A DNA stretch of 64,000 nucleotides, from positions 1 to 64,000 of the forward strand of contig CACDTB010000001.1 of the NCBI GenBank assembly GCA_902555535.1. The letters are read 5' to 3'. The position numbers and the translations under genes were made by a program. This stretch comes from an uncultured Pelagibacteraceae bacterium (GTDB lineage Bacteria > Pseudomonadota > Alphaproteobacteria > Pelagibacterales > Pelagibacteraceae). Shown here one piece after another: positions 22,230 through 31,715 of the stretch (position 1 is the stretch's first letter; each line of letters opens with the position of its first letter). The notes beneath the pieces were generated by a model. The model saw nothing but the letters and a program-made list of their open reading frames with translations, was not told the origin of the DNA and searched no databases.

Positions 22230-23518
22230 GTAAATTAATTAATATTGCAATAGTAGGACTTGGTCAGGTTGGCAATTATTTGCTAAACGAACTAAATACA
22301 AAAAAGAAAGATATTGAGCTTAAAACAGGTAAGAAAATAAATGTAGTTGCTGTATCTGCAAGAAGTATAAATAAAAAAAGAAAATTTAAAATAAATAAAA
22401 AATTATTTTACAAAAAACCTTTAGAAATTTTTAAAAAAAATAACATTGATATATTGTTTGAAGCTATAGGTTTATCAGATGGAATTTCTAAAAAAGTTGT
22501 AGAAACTGCTTTAAAAAATAAAATCCATGTTATTACACCTAATAAAGCTTTAATATCAAAACACGGTAATGAGTTAGCAAAACTTGCTGAAAAAAATAAG
22601 GTTAATTTGGAATTTGAAGCATCAGTTGCTGGAGGTATACCGATATTAAGATCTATTAAAGAAGGATTAGCAACAAATAAAATATCAAAGGTTTATGGAA
22701 TTCTGAATGGTACCTCAAATTATATTTTATCTGAAATGGAAAATTCAAATGAAAATTTTGCTGATGTTCTAAAAAAAGCACAGATACTTGGTTATGCCGA
22801 GCCTGGTAATCCTAAATTAGACTTAAATGGTTTTGACGCATTTGCAAAAGTCAGAATTTTGTCTGCTTTAGCCTTTAACAGTAAAATTTCAAAACATAAA
22901 TGTTTAATGGAAGGAATAGAAAAAATTGAATTAAAAGATATTAAAATTGCAAACCAATTAGATTTAAGAATAAAGCTGTTGGGAATTTCTGAATTAAAGA
23001 ATAATTATCTTTTTGAAACCGTTCATCCATGTTTGGTTAGTAAAAAATCTTATATTGGTAATGTTAATGGTGTAATGAATGCAGTTATTCTGCAAGGTAA
23101 ACCTGTTGGAGAAAGTGTATTGCAAGGGGAGGGAGCTGGTCCAGGTCCTACTTCTTCATCATTACTTTCTGATTTATTATCAATTTTGCGTGGAAATATA
23201 AAAAAACCTTTCGGTGTTAGTGTTTCTAAGCTTAAATCTTTAAAGCCATATAATGTAAATAATTATGTAAATTCATTATATTTAAGATTTGAAGTAAAAG
23301 ATAAGCCTGGTGTATTATCCGAAATAACTAATCGTTTAGCTAAATACAAAATTTCTGTTAAAAGGTTAATCCAGACACCTGATAAGAAAAACAACAAGGC
23401 AACAATAGTTATTATAACTCATAAAACAACTGAAAATAATATTCATAATTGCTTATCTATTTTCAAAAAAAATAAAAATATTTTAAAAACACCAACATTA
23501 ATTAGATTGCTCGGTTAA
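22226..23518 (+). CDS. hom: Homoserine dehydrogenase
   Basis: VGLGQVGNYL, TPNKALIS, EASVAGGIPILRSIKEGL, C-terminal ACT domain. Confidence 0.96.
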   Translation: MSKLINIAIVGLGQVGNYLLNELNTKKKDIELKTGKKINVVAVSARSINKKRKFKINKKLFYKKPLEIFKKNNIDILFEAIGLSDGISKKVVETALKNKIHVITPNKALISKHGNELAKLAEKNKVNLEFEASVAGGIPILRSIKEGLATNKISKVYGILNGTSNYILSEMENSNENFADVLKKAQILGYAEPGNPKLDLNGFDAFAKVRILSALAFNSKISKHKCLMEGIEKIELKDIKIANQLDLRIKLLGISELKNNYLFETVHPCLVSKKSYIGNVNGVMNAVILQGKPVGESVLQGEGAGPGPTSSSLLSDLLSILRGNIKKPFGVSVSKLKSLKPYNVNNYVNSLYLRFEVKDKPGVLSEITNRLAKYKISVKRLIQTPDKKNNKATIVIITHKTTENNIHNCLSIFKKNKNILKTPTLIRLLG

Positions 23519-24417
23519 TGGAAATTTATTTAAAACTTTTTGAAGTTTTATTTCCAGTATTCCTAATAGTAGGTCTTGGATATCATTTGGGTAAAAAAAA
23601 TCCCGATTTTGATACATCATTTATAACTACATACGCTGGTAATTTTGGAACTCCAGCTCTCGTTATTTTTGCTATTACTGCAGGTGGAGTAACTTTTGAG
23701 TTATTTAGTGAATATTTTGGTTACGCAATTATCTTATTAACATTATTTGGGATTGTAGGTTTAATTTTTCTTGTTCTTATGAAGAAAGATTATATTCGTG
23801 AATTACCAACATTTATCTTACCAAATACTGGAAATATGGGTATTCCGATTTGTTTATTTGCTTATGGTGAATTAGGAATGGGTATAGCAGCTGCAATTTC
23901 ATCTCTTATTGTTTTACTCCACTTTACTTTAAATATTTTTTTAGCGAAAAGAGCCTTTGATTTTAAAACAATATTAAAAAGTCCATCATTTTACGCAATT
24001 TTAATAACAGTACTCTTTTTGTATTTTGAAATTCCATTTCCTCAATTTGTATTAAATACTGTAATGCTTTTAGCTTATGGAATGATTGTAATGATCCTTA
24101 TGTCGCTAGGTGTTGCTCTTACTCAAATGAAAGTATTTTCTTTTAAAGATGCATTAATAACTTCTTTTGGAAGAGTAATATTAGGTCCTATTATAGGATT
24201 TGCTGTTATAAAATTTTTTAATTTATCTGGTATACCAGCTGGTGTTCTGTTAATTCAGTCTTGTATGCCTAGTGCAATTTTGTGTTATTTGATTGCGCAC
24301 ATGTATTCTCCTAAAGAAATTGTAGATAATATATCAAGTACAATTGTAGTATCTACAATCATGTCCTTATTCACTATTCCAATTACATTATTCTTTGCTT
24401 TAAAATACTTCTATTAA
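23518..24417 (+). CDS. AEC (auxin efflux carrier) family transporter
   Basis: Multi-TM; PNTGNMGIPIC motif. Confidence 0.85.
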   Translation: MEIYLKLFEVLFPVFLIVGLGYHLGKKNPDFDTSFITTYAGNFGTPALVIFAITAGGVTFELFSEYFGYAIILLTLFGIVGLIFLVLMKKDYIRELPTFILPNTGNMGIPICLFAYGELGMGIAAAISSLIVLLHFTLNIFLAKRAFDFKTILKSPSFYAILITVLFLYFEIPFPQFVLNTVMLLAYGMIVMILMSLGVALTQMKVFSFKDALITSFGRVILGPIIGFAVIKFFNLSGIPAGVLLIQSCMPSAILCYLIAHMYSPKEIVDNISSTIVVSTIMSLFTIPITLFFALKYFY

Positions 24418-24433
24418 GATATATCTTTTATAT

Positions 24434-25285
24434 GTGAAGGCTATAATATTAAATGCGTCTGCTTGGATGATTGTTCCTATCATGGATGCTTTTGCTAAGT
24501 ATTTAAGTTCATCCATGGATGTTTTGCAGATAACGTGGGCTAGATATTTTTTTAGTGTAATTTTTACATTATCTTTAATATTAATTTTTTATAGACAATC
24601 CTTAGTTTGGACAAAAAAACCAATACTTCAATTTATCAGAGGACTCATTTTTGTTTGTTCAACATATTTATTTTTTTATGCGGTATCTGAAATTTCTCTT
24701 CCTAAAGCTTTAACCTTGGCTTTTGTAGCTCCAATTTGTGTTACAGCCCTATCTCCATTTTTTTTAAATGAGAAAGTAGGGGTAAAAAGATGGACCGCTG
24801 TATCATTAGGATTTATTGGAACTCTAATTGTAATTAGACCAGGCTTTATTGAGATGAATTTAGCTACCATAGCTGCATTGGGAACTGGAATTTGCTATGG
24901 ATTTTATCTTATTATCACCAGGAAGCTTAGCACCTCTGACAATCCTCTTTTAACCCTTTTACTATCTGGTTTGATAGGAACTATCATAATTAGCCTATTT
25001 ATGCCCTCAGTTTGGGTTAATCCTACTTCAAATCAATGGATTTTAATGGCTTTAATCGGCCTTATAGCCTCTGTGGCGCATCTTTTCCTTATATTATCAC
25101 TCAAATATGCAGATGCATCTAAATTAGCTCCTTTGGGCTATATAGAATTAATTAGTAATATACTAATTAGTTACTATTTCTTTCACGAATTGCCTGATAG
25201 TTGGACTTATTTAGGTTTATTTATCATTGTTCTCAGTGGTCTATATATTTCTAGAAGAGAATATTTGCTTTCTCGTTCTAATTAA
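24434..25285 (+). CDS. DMT/EamA family transporter
   Basis: Ten-TM duplicated EamA pattern; GTG start. Confidence 0.85.
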   Translation: MKAIILNASAWMIVPIMDAFAKYLSSSMDVLQITWARYFFSVIFTLSLILIFYRQSLVWTKKPILQFIRGLIFVCSTYLFFYAVSEISLPKALTLAFVAPICVTALSPFFLNEKVGVKRWTAVSLGFIGTLIVIRPGFIEMNLATIAALGTGICYGFYLIITRKLSTSDNPLLTLLLSGLIGTIIISLFMPSVWVNPTSNQWILMALIGLIASVAHLFLILSLKYADASKLAPLGYIELISNILISYYFFHELPDSWTYLGLFIIVLSGLYISRREYLLSRSN

Positions 25286-25499
25286 TAGTAAATAAATAGT
25301 TACTAATATATAATGTTATACTTTAATATACTTATATAAAATATTGTAATTATTAATTTATTTAATTTTTAAATATATATATAAATTAATATAATTATTC
25401 AATTTAAATAAGAAAATAAACAATTAATAACTATTATTTTAAATAGATAAAGGCAAAAGTGGCAAGCATAATAGAGAAAATAAACTACAATAATTAAAA

Positions 25500-25538
25500 G
25501 TGTTTAATACCAATGGTTTTTATTAGTTTATTAAACAC
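25500..25538. repeat. Perfect 10-bp inverted repeat (gtgtttaata...tattaaacac, 19-nt loop)
   Basis: Arms read directly at 25500-25509 and 25529-25538, in a long non-coding stretch. Confidence 0.6.
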
Positions 25539-25821
25539 AAAATTCAAAATTCTTATTTAATAAATGAATAGGGGAACAAAAATTGTTAAAAAATTTTTTA
25601 AAATTTGATGCTAAAATTAGCCTTGGTATCATTAAAGAGTAGAGCAATGCAGTTATAGAATATATGTTTTAAACGGCCATAGAGGTGCTTTATTTTGCTA
25701 TATCTCGATATATAGTACAACTGAAGGGTGCATAACACTATTTATGCTAAAATACGCTTAAATATTGAAAAAATGTTGATTTTACTAGTATTTTTGACCA
25801 TAAAATAGGCCTAAAAAGCCA

Positions 25822-26091
25822 CTAAATATCAACTTTTTCAGATCTCAATAAACGCAACTTTGTCTTAATTCCACCTCTGCCTGAGTATCCACCAAGGCCT
25901 CCATCGGATCGAATTACTCTATGACATGGTATTTTAGGGGCATATGGGTTTTTTCCACATGCATTAGCTACAGCACGGGCTGATTTAGGTTTTTTTATTG
26001 CAATTGCTACCTGTTTATAGGTTTTGACAGTGCCTTTTGGTATAGTTTTAAGATATTTCCAGACTTTTAATTGAAATTTAGTCCCTTTCAT
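25822..26091 (-). CDS. ogt: Methylated-DNA-[protein]-cysteine S-methyltransferase, C-terminal domain only
   Basis: IPCHRVIRSDGGLGGYSGG-like active site; start at MKGTKF. Confidence 0.85.
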   Translation of the reverse strand: MKGTKFQLKVWKYLKTIPKGTVKTYKQVAIAIKKPKSARAVANACGKNPYAPKIPCHRVIRSDGGLGGYSGRGGIKTKLRLLRSEKVDI

Positions 26092-26261
26092 CAATAAAAA
26101 TTTAAAACAATAAAGCAAACTATAAAAAAAACAGCTAAAATGGATAGATAAATTGTTTCTAACGTTTTTCCCGTTTTTTTATATTGAATAAAGCTCAAAA
26201 TTATAAAACCAATTGAAGTTATTAGGAAATATATTGGTTCAATTACTCCGTCTATGCCCAT
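26091..26261 (-). CDS. 56-aa small membrane protein overlapping the ogt-like gene
   Basis: Manual translation MGIDGVIEPIYFLITSIGFIILSFIQYKKTGKTLETIYLSILAVFFIVCFIVLNFY*; stop/start overlap TGATG; absent from the ORF track, whose shortest entries are 60 aa. Confidence 0.6.
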   Translation of the reverse strand: MGIDGVIEPIYFLITSIGFIILSFIQYKKTGKTLETIYLSILAVFFIVCFIVLNFY

Positions 26262-26395
26262 AATTAGATCTTATTTCATCCTTATTACGTTCGCAATATC
26301 ATTAATTGTCCTCGTAAATGATTATTTTTTTATTTGACATTCGAAAATTCTTAATATATTACTAATGATAATTAATTGTTATCAATAGTAATTAT

Positions 26396-27349
26396 ATGAA
26401 TGAACTTACAACAGACCTAAAATCGCTTCATGAGGCAACCTTAAATAACCTTAAAAGCTCAAAGGCAAATAATACTTTAAGAGCTTATAAATCTGACTTT
26501 AAAGATTTCGGAGCCTTTTGTGCAAAGCATGGATTAAATGCACTGCCAACAGAACCAAAAATAGTTTCCTTGTATCTAACTCATCTCTCAAAAAACTCAA
26601 AAATAAGCACTTTAAGACGAAGATTAGTATCAATAAGCATGGTTCATAGGCTTAAAGGGCATTATCTTGACACAAAACATCCAATCATCGTTGAAAATTT
26701 AATGGGAATAAGAAGGGTCAAAGGAAGTATTCAGAAAGGTAAAAAACCTATATTAATCAATCATTTAAAATTAATTATTAATGTAATTAATGAACAAAAA
26801 ACTGAAGAAATAAAAAAACATAGAGACAAATCAATAATCTTAATTGGCTTTGGAGGAGGCTTTAGAAGAACTGAGCTCATTTCAATTGATCATGAGGATT
26901 TAGAATTTGTTCCTGAGGGTCTAAAAATCACTATTAAAAGATCAAAAACTGATCAATTCGGAGAAGGAATGACCAAAGGACTGCCCTATTTCGAAAATGA
27001 AATTTACTGTCCTGTTACAAATCTAAAAAAATGGTTAGAAATTTCAAGAATTAAGTCTGGACCTATTTTTAGAAGATTTTCTAAAGGTTTATCATTAACA
27101 GACAAACGATTAACTGACCAATCTGTAGTTTTATTAATGAAGGAGTATTTAAAGTTAGCAGGTATCGAAAACAAAAATTTTGCAGGTCATAGTTTAAGGT
27201 CGGGTTTTGCAACAGTAGCTGCTGATTCAGGCGCTGATGAGCGAAGCATAATGGCTATGACAGGTCATAAAACAACACAAATGGTTAGAAGATATATTAG
27301 AGAGGCTAATTTATTTAAAAACAATGCATTAACTAAAATTAAATTTTAA
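26396..27349 (+). CDS. Tyrosine recombinase/integrase
   Basis: GGGFRRTELISI, HSLRSGFATVAADSGADERSIMAMTGHKTTQMVRRYI (R..HxxR..H..Y). Confidence 0.93.
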   Translation: MNELTTDLKSLHEATLNNLKSSKANNTLRAYKSDFKDFGAFCAKHGLNALPTEPKIVSLYLTHLSKNSKISTLRRRLVSISMVHRLKGHYLDTKHPIIVENLMGIRRVKGSIQKGKKPILINHLKLIINVINEQKTEEIKKHRDKSIILIGFGGGFRRTELISIDHEDLEFVPEGLKITIKRSKTDQFGEGMTKGLPYFENEIYCPVTNLKKWLEISRIKSGPIFRRFSKGLSLTDKRLTDQSVVLLMKEYLKLAGIENKNFAGHSLRSGFATVAADSGADERSIMAMTGHKTTQMVRRYIREANLFKNNALTKIKF

Positions 27350-28242
27350 ATTATTAAATTTAAAATTTCATTTGATAAATTTTGAAATTTTTTTCTATAT
27401 ATTGGATTGTAATTTCTAAAATGATCTGTCCAATTAGAGTAAGGATTTTGTTTATTAATATCAATAATATCGATTTGTTTTATATTGTAAGCTGAAGCCA
27501 CATGAGAAATCGCTCCATGACAAGAAATTAATAATTTTGATTGTGAAACTATATGTTCAAGTTCATTAAAATTTAAACCTTCAACTAATTTAACTTTTGG
27601 ATCTGTAATTTTTGAAATAGTAGATTTTAAAATTATTGGTGTAAAAACTCCTGTAGTGATTATAAGTTCGTAATTAGACTTTAGTCGGATATTTTTAATA
27701 AAATTAAATAGTTGATCCTCATTTGGTTCAATATCATTATATTCAGATATATATGTACTATTTGACCATTTTTCATCATAGTGAAGGATAATTAAATTTT
27801 TTTTATACAAATTAGGAGATAAGTTTTTGATAGTTAAAAAATCTAAATCCGTTGTATCAAATGTAAAATCCATCAAATCAATTATATTTTTTATTTTAGA
27901 AAAATGTGTCGTATTAATTTCATTATTATTTACAGATAAAGTTTTATTCTTATTAATAAAAAAATTTATAAAATTTGATCTCTTTTTACCATCATGCACT
28001 ATTACAAATTTATAATTGTGTTTACGTAGTTTATTTATGACCCTGATTCTATCAAAGAAATTATGTTTTAATTTAATAACCTCGTCGACTAAATTAAATG
28101 TTTTAATATAGGAATAATTTTTTTCAGAGGAAACAACGATAATATAGGATTTTTTATCATTTCTTTTAATATTTTTAATTAAAATCATTGATAGAAGAAA
28201 GTCTCCTATCCGATCTGTTCTAAAAATAAGATATTTATTCAC
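27346..28242 (-). CDS. Glycosyltransferase family 9 (heptosyltransferase-like)
   Basis: FRTDRIGDFLLSMILIKNIK N-terminus, LISCHGAISHVASAYN. Confidence 0.8.
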   Translation of the reverse strand: MNKYLIFRTDRIGDFLLSMILIKNIKRNDKKSYIIVVSSEKNYSYIKTFNLVDEVIKLKHNFFDRIRVINKLRKHNYKFVIVHDGKKRSNFINFFINKNKTLSVNNNEINTTHFSKIKNIIDLMDFTFDTTDLDFLTIKNLSPNLYKKNLIILHYDEKWSNSTYISEYNDIEPNEDQLFNFIKNIRLKSNYELIITTGVFTPIILKSTISKITDPKVKLVEGLNFNELEHIVSQSKLLISCHGAISHVASAYNIKQIDIIDINKQNPYSNWTDHFRNYNPIYRKKFQNLSNEILNLII

Positions 28243-28250
28243 TGATATCT

Positions 28251-30374
28251 CTAAATCAATTTTACTTCTTTACCAAGACTAACTTCTAAAATGTATTTTG
28301 TAATTTTTGTTTCATTAAAAAGTTTAAAATATTTTCTCTTACCTGCTTTTGCAATTTTTTTTCTTAAAGAATTTTTTTTAGAATAAAATTTTATTTTATC
28401 GGATAAATCATCTATGTTATTATAAAAGATAATTTCTTTATTATTAAAAAAATCATCCATTTGAACTTTTTTATCAACAAAAGTTAATAATCCATTGCCC
28501 ATAATTGAGGCTATTCTATTACTGGAATAATATTTAGTTGGTTTGCCCCTACTCAAATTAAGTCCCATTTTTGAATTAATTAAAGCATCATTAAATTCTT
28601 TACCCCATAAAGGTTGTTTATTTTCAAAACCATAAAAATCATATTTTATATCTGGTATTTTTTTAACAAGTTTATCAAGAAATTTAACTCTGGTATCTTC
28701 TATACCTGCTTTTAGTACAGCTCGATTTACACCATGACTCATAGCATAAAAGAGATCATTGTTCGGCATCATATTAAATACATCGAAACACTCAATATTA
28801 TGATCTACAGGAACGAAGAAAAAATAAAAATTATCAATATTAATCTTATTCTTTAACACCGATGGATCTGTTGTAATAAAATTATGGTCAATGAATTTTG
28901 AATATAAATTAATATTGGTTATATTTTTTTTTGAATAATCTAAACCTGACATTAATGGATCTTCATTCCATTGTGATATTATTAAACTTTTATTAAGTGT
29001 TTTAAATTCATAAAGAGTATCTAAATCTATATTATTTGTGTGACCAAAAAATAATAAATCTGGATTATAGTTTTTAAAGGTTTCAATTAAATAATTTTGA
29101 AAATTTTTTCTACTTGGAAATAAATCAAACATTTTGTGACTTTTGAGAAAATCACGATCACTAATTTCTAAAACATCATGATTATTTCTGATGAAACCGT
29201 TCGTAAATTTTTTACCTAATGAAATGTTGTATAATCTATGATTAAGTTTTTGGCCTTGATTATAAATATTGATTATTTTTAATTTTTTTTTAGAAATATT
29301 AATATTATATTTTGGAAAAATGCTTTCTCGCATTTTATCAATTTTTTTTGAATTTATTGGTATAATATGCCTTACATTATTTCTACTTAATTTTTGGAGA
29401 TTTTTTCTAAATTTATCTTTTTTTATCAATTTTTTTAATTGCTTGTAGAGATTTAAATAATCAAGTTTTTTCAAAATAACGGCATGATTTGTAGTTTCTC
29501 TAAGTCCACCTCTATTTGAAATTATAGTTGCACATCCTCTTGATGAGGATTCTAGTGCAGTTCTTCCAAAAGGTTCCTCCCATCGTGATGGAACAACTGC
29601 AATTTCTGATTTGTTAAAAATATCTAAAGTTTTCTTATGATTTAAATAACCTAACTCATTATGATTTTTATGATTAATATATATTGATCGACGCTCTTCA
29701 TCTCCAATTGATAAAGCTTTCCATTTAGGAAATTCATCTAAAATTTTAACTATGGCTTCACTGTAAATATCATATCCCTTCGCATGATTTAACTTGCCAA
29801 CATATGTTATAAATTTATTTTTTTTTACTGGTAATTGTTTGTTAACACTATGATAGATCACTTCAGTATTTGTAGAAAGTTTACTATCTATATTTGAAAA
29901 AAATCTTGATTTTACCCATTCACTTATAAATATAATTTTTTTTGTATTTTTTAAAATCTCTAATCTTTCAGATATTGTTTTTGAGCCTTTCATTGATAAT
30001 GGATCATTATGAAAGTAAAAAATATAGTTACTTTTAAATTTATTAATTAAATTAAATAAAATTAATGGTCTATTATGAATTTCAATTAAATCGAATTTTT
30101 TTTTTTCTAAATTAATTAATAATTTTTTTGAATATTCATTAGTTGTACTAACAAATTTTTTGTCTAAACTTTTTAACTCAATATTTATATAATTTTTTGT
30201 TAAAAAATCCTTAGATTTTGTTGAACCATATATTGTATTGTTATTCTTAAATTTAGAATATCTGAAAAATTCTGCAACCCACAATGAAACTGCGGAGGCT
30301 TTAATGAAAGAATAGTCTTCTTTATACGGTAGAATGGTTGCTATTTTTAGATTTTTTAATTTTGTTGAAATCAT
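28251..30374 (-). CDS. Two-domain glycosyltransferase (GT4-like N-half plus CgeB/GT1_2-like C-half)
   Basis: PSRWEEPFGRTALESSSRGCATIISNRGGLRE in N-half; MGLNLSRG...NRIASIMGNGLLTFVDK in C-half. Confidence 0.8.
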   Translation of the reverse strand: MISTKLKNLKIATILPYKEDYSFIKASAVSLWVAEFFRYSKFKNNNTIYGSTKSKDFLTKNYINIELKSLDKKFVSTTNEYSKKLLINLEKKKFDLIEIHNRPLILFNLINKFKSNYIFYFHNDPLSMKGSKTISERLEILKNTKKIIFISEWVKSRFFSNIDSKLSTNTEVIYHSVNKQLPVKKNKFITYVGKLNHAKGYDIYSEAIVKILDEFPKWKALSIGDEERRSIYINHKNHNELGYLNHKKTLDIFNKSEIAVVPSRWEEPFGRTALESSSRGCATIISNRGGLRETTNHAVILKKLDYLNLYKQLKKLIKKDKFRKNLQKLSRNNVRHIIPINSKKIDKMRESIFPKYNINISKKKLKIINIYNQGQKLNHRLYNISLGKKFTNGFIRNNHDVLEISDRDFLKSHKMFDLFPSRKNFQNYLIETFKNYNPDLLFFGHTNNIDLDTLYEFKTLNKSLIISQWNEDPLMSGLDYSKKNITNINLYSKFIDHNFITTDPSVLKNKINIDNFYFFFVPVDHNIECFDVFNMMPNNDLFYAMSHGVNRAVLKAGIEDTRVKFLDKLVKKIPDIKYDFYGFENKQPLWGKEFNDALINSKMGLNLSRGKPTKYYSSNRIASIMGNGLLTFVDKKVQMDDFFNNKEIIFYNNIDDLSDKIKFYSKKNSLRKKIAKAGKRKYFKLFNETKITKYILEVSLGKEVKLI

Positions 30375-30612
30375 TAATTAATTTTAATCTTTCACTTCTA
30401 TTTTTTTTAAGTTTATGCTCAAATGAAAGTGCTTTATTTTTTGAATAAAATTTTTTTTTATAAACAAGTTCCCATTTATAACCTTTTGTAGATTTAGCAC
30501 CTAAATTTGTATTGTGTTTTTCTATTCTTTTAAAGAGGTTATTTGTGTAACCAACATATGATTTTTTGACAAAACAATCCAAAGTTTTAATTAAATATAC
30601 ATAATATATCAC
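30322..30612 (-). CDS. GIY-YIG nuclease family protein
   Basis: YYVYLIKTLD...SYVGYTNNLFKRIEKHNTNLGAKSTKGYKWELVYKK. Confidence 0.88.
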   Translation of the reverse strand: MIYYVYLIKTLDCFVKKSYVGYTNNLFKRIEKHNTNLGAKSTKGYKWELVYKKKFYSKNKALSFEHKLKKNRSERLKLINDFNKIKKSKNSNHSTV

Positions 30613-30631
30613 GATAATACTTATTTAATTA

Positions 30632-30706
30632 TGGCGGTCCCTGGGGGAATCGAACCCCCCTTTGCAGGATGAAAACCAGCTGTCCTAACCGATAGACGAA
30701 GGGACC
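30632..30706 (-). tRNA. tRNA-Glu (UUC)
   Basis: Cloverleaf ggtcccttcgtctatcggttaggacagctggttttcatcctgcaaaggggggttcgattcccccagggaccgcca. Confidence 0.95.
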
Positions 30707-30767
30707 GTTGGAGGTCTTTTATTTTAAAAGTCCCAATATTTCAAGCTCAATTTTCTGATAAAAGTTA

Positions 30768-31715
30768 TCATTCATCTAATGGGATAACTTTTTTAACTAC
30801 TTGTTTTAAATTTGTATTTTTATGAGTAACTAATGTTTCTGATATAAAATTATTTTTATCAATTTTAATACCATTTAAAACATTACTACTCGTAATTCCT
30901 GTTGCACAAAATATAGAATCACCTTTTATTATTTCTGATAATTCATATTTTTTATTTAAATCTTTAATCCCCATAGACTTCGCTTCTTTAATATCTTTTT
31001 CATTATCAAAAATAAATCTTCCTTGAAAATGACAATTATATGTATCAAGTGCTGCGGCTGCTAAAACACCTTCTGGACCACCTCCGATGCCTAAAAACAT
31101 GTCTATTTTATATTTTGGATCAGAAACATACAATGCTCCAAGCACATCTCCATCTGAAATTAATTTTAAATTCACATTTAAATCATTTAACTCATCAATA
31201 ATTTTTTTATGACGTGGTCTATTTAATATACAAACTGTCAGTGATGAAATTTCTTTACTATAAAATTCAGATAAATTTATAAGATTTTTTTTTAAAGGAT
31301 AATCAAGATCAATTAAACCTTTATCAATTGGACCAGTAGCAATTTTATTCATGTAAGTTTCTGGTGCATTAAATAAATTACCTCTTTCAGCAATGGCAAG
31401 TACAGCAATTCCACCGGGAGTATTATTCGCTACAAAATTAGTCCCCTCTACAGGATCTACCGCTATATCAAAACTTGGACCTTTTTGAGTACCAAGAACT
31501 TCACCTGTATATAATAGTGGTGCTTCATCTAAGTACCCCTCACCTATCACAACTTGACCTTTCATATCTATTTTATTTAGCTCTAATCTCATTGTATCTA
31601 CTGCAGCTTTATCAGCTGCAATCTTATCTTTTTTTCCAATTAAATATGAGGAGGAATGAGCTGCTTTTGATGTAACATTAATAAATTGATCAATAAATTT
31701 TTTATCTATTGGCAT
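30768..31715 (-). CDS. glpX: Class II fructose-1,6-bisphosphatase
   Basis: GEGYLDEAPLLYTGE, AVDPVEGTN, GIGGGPEGVLAAAAL. Confidence 0.95.
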   Translation of the reverse strand: MPIDKKFIDQFINVTSKAAHSSSYLIGKKDKIAADKAAVDTMRLELNKIDMKGQVVIGEGYLDEAPLLYTGEVLGTQKGPSFDIAVDPVEGTNFVANNTPGGIAVLAIAERGNLFNAPETYMNKIATGPIDKGLIDLDYPLKKNLINLSEFYSKEISSLTVCILNRPRHKKIIDELNDLNVNLKLISDGDVLGALYVSDPKYKIDMFLGIGGGPEGVLAAAALDTYNCHFQGRFIFDNEKDIKEAKSMGIKDLNKKYELSEIIKGDSIFCATGITSSNVLNGIKIDKNNFISETLVTHKNTNLKQVVKKVIPLDE

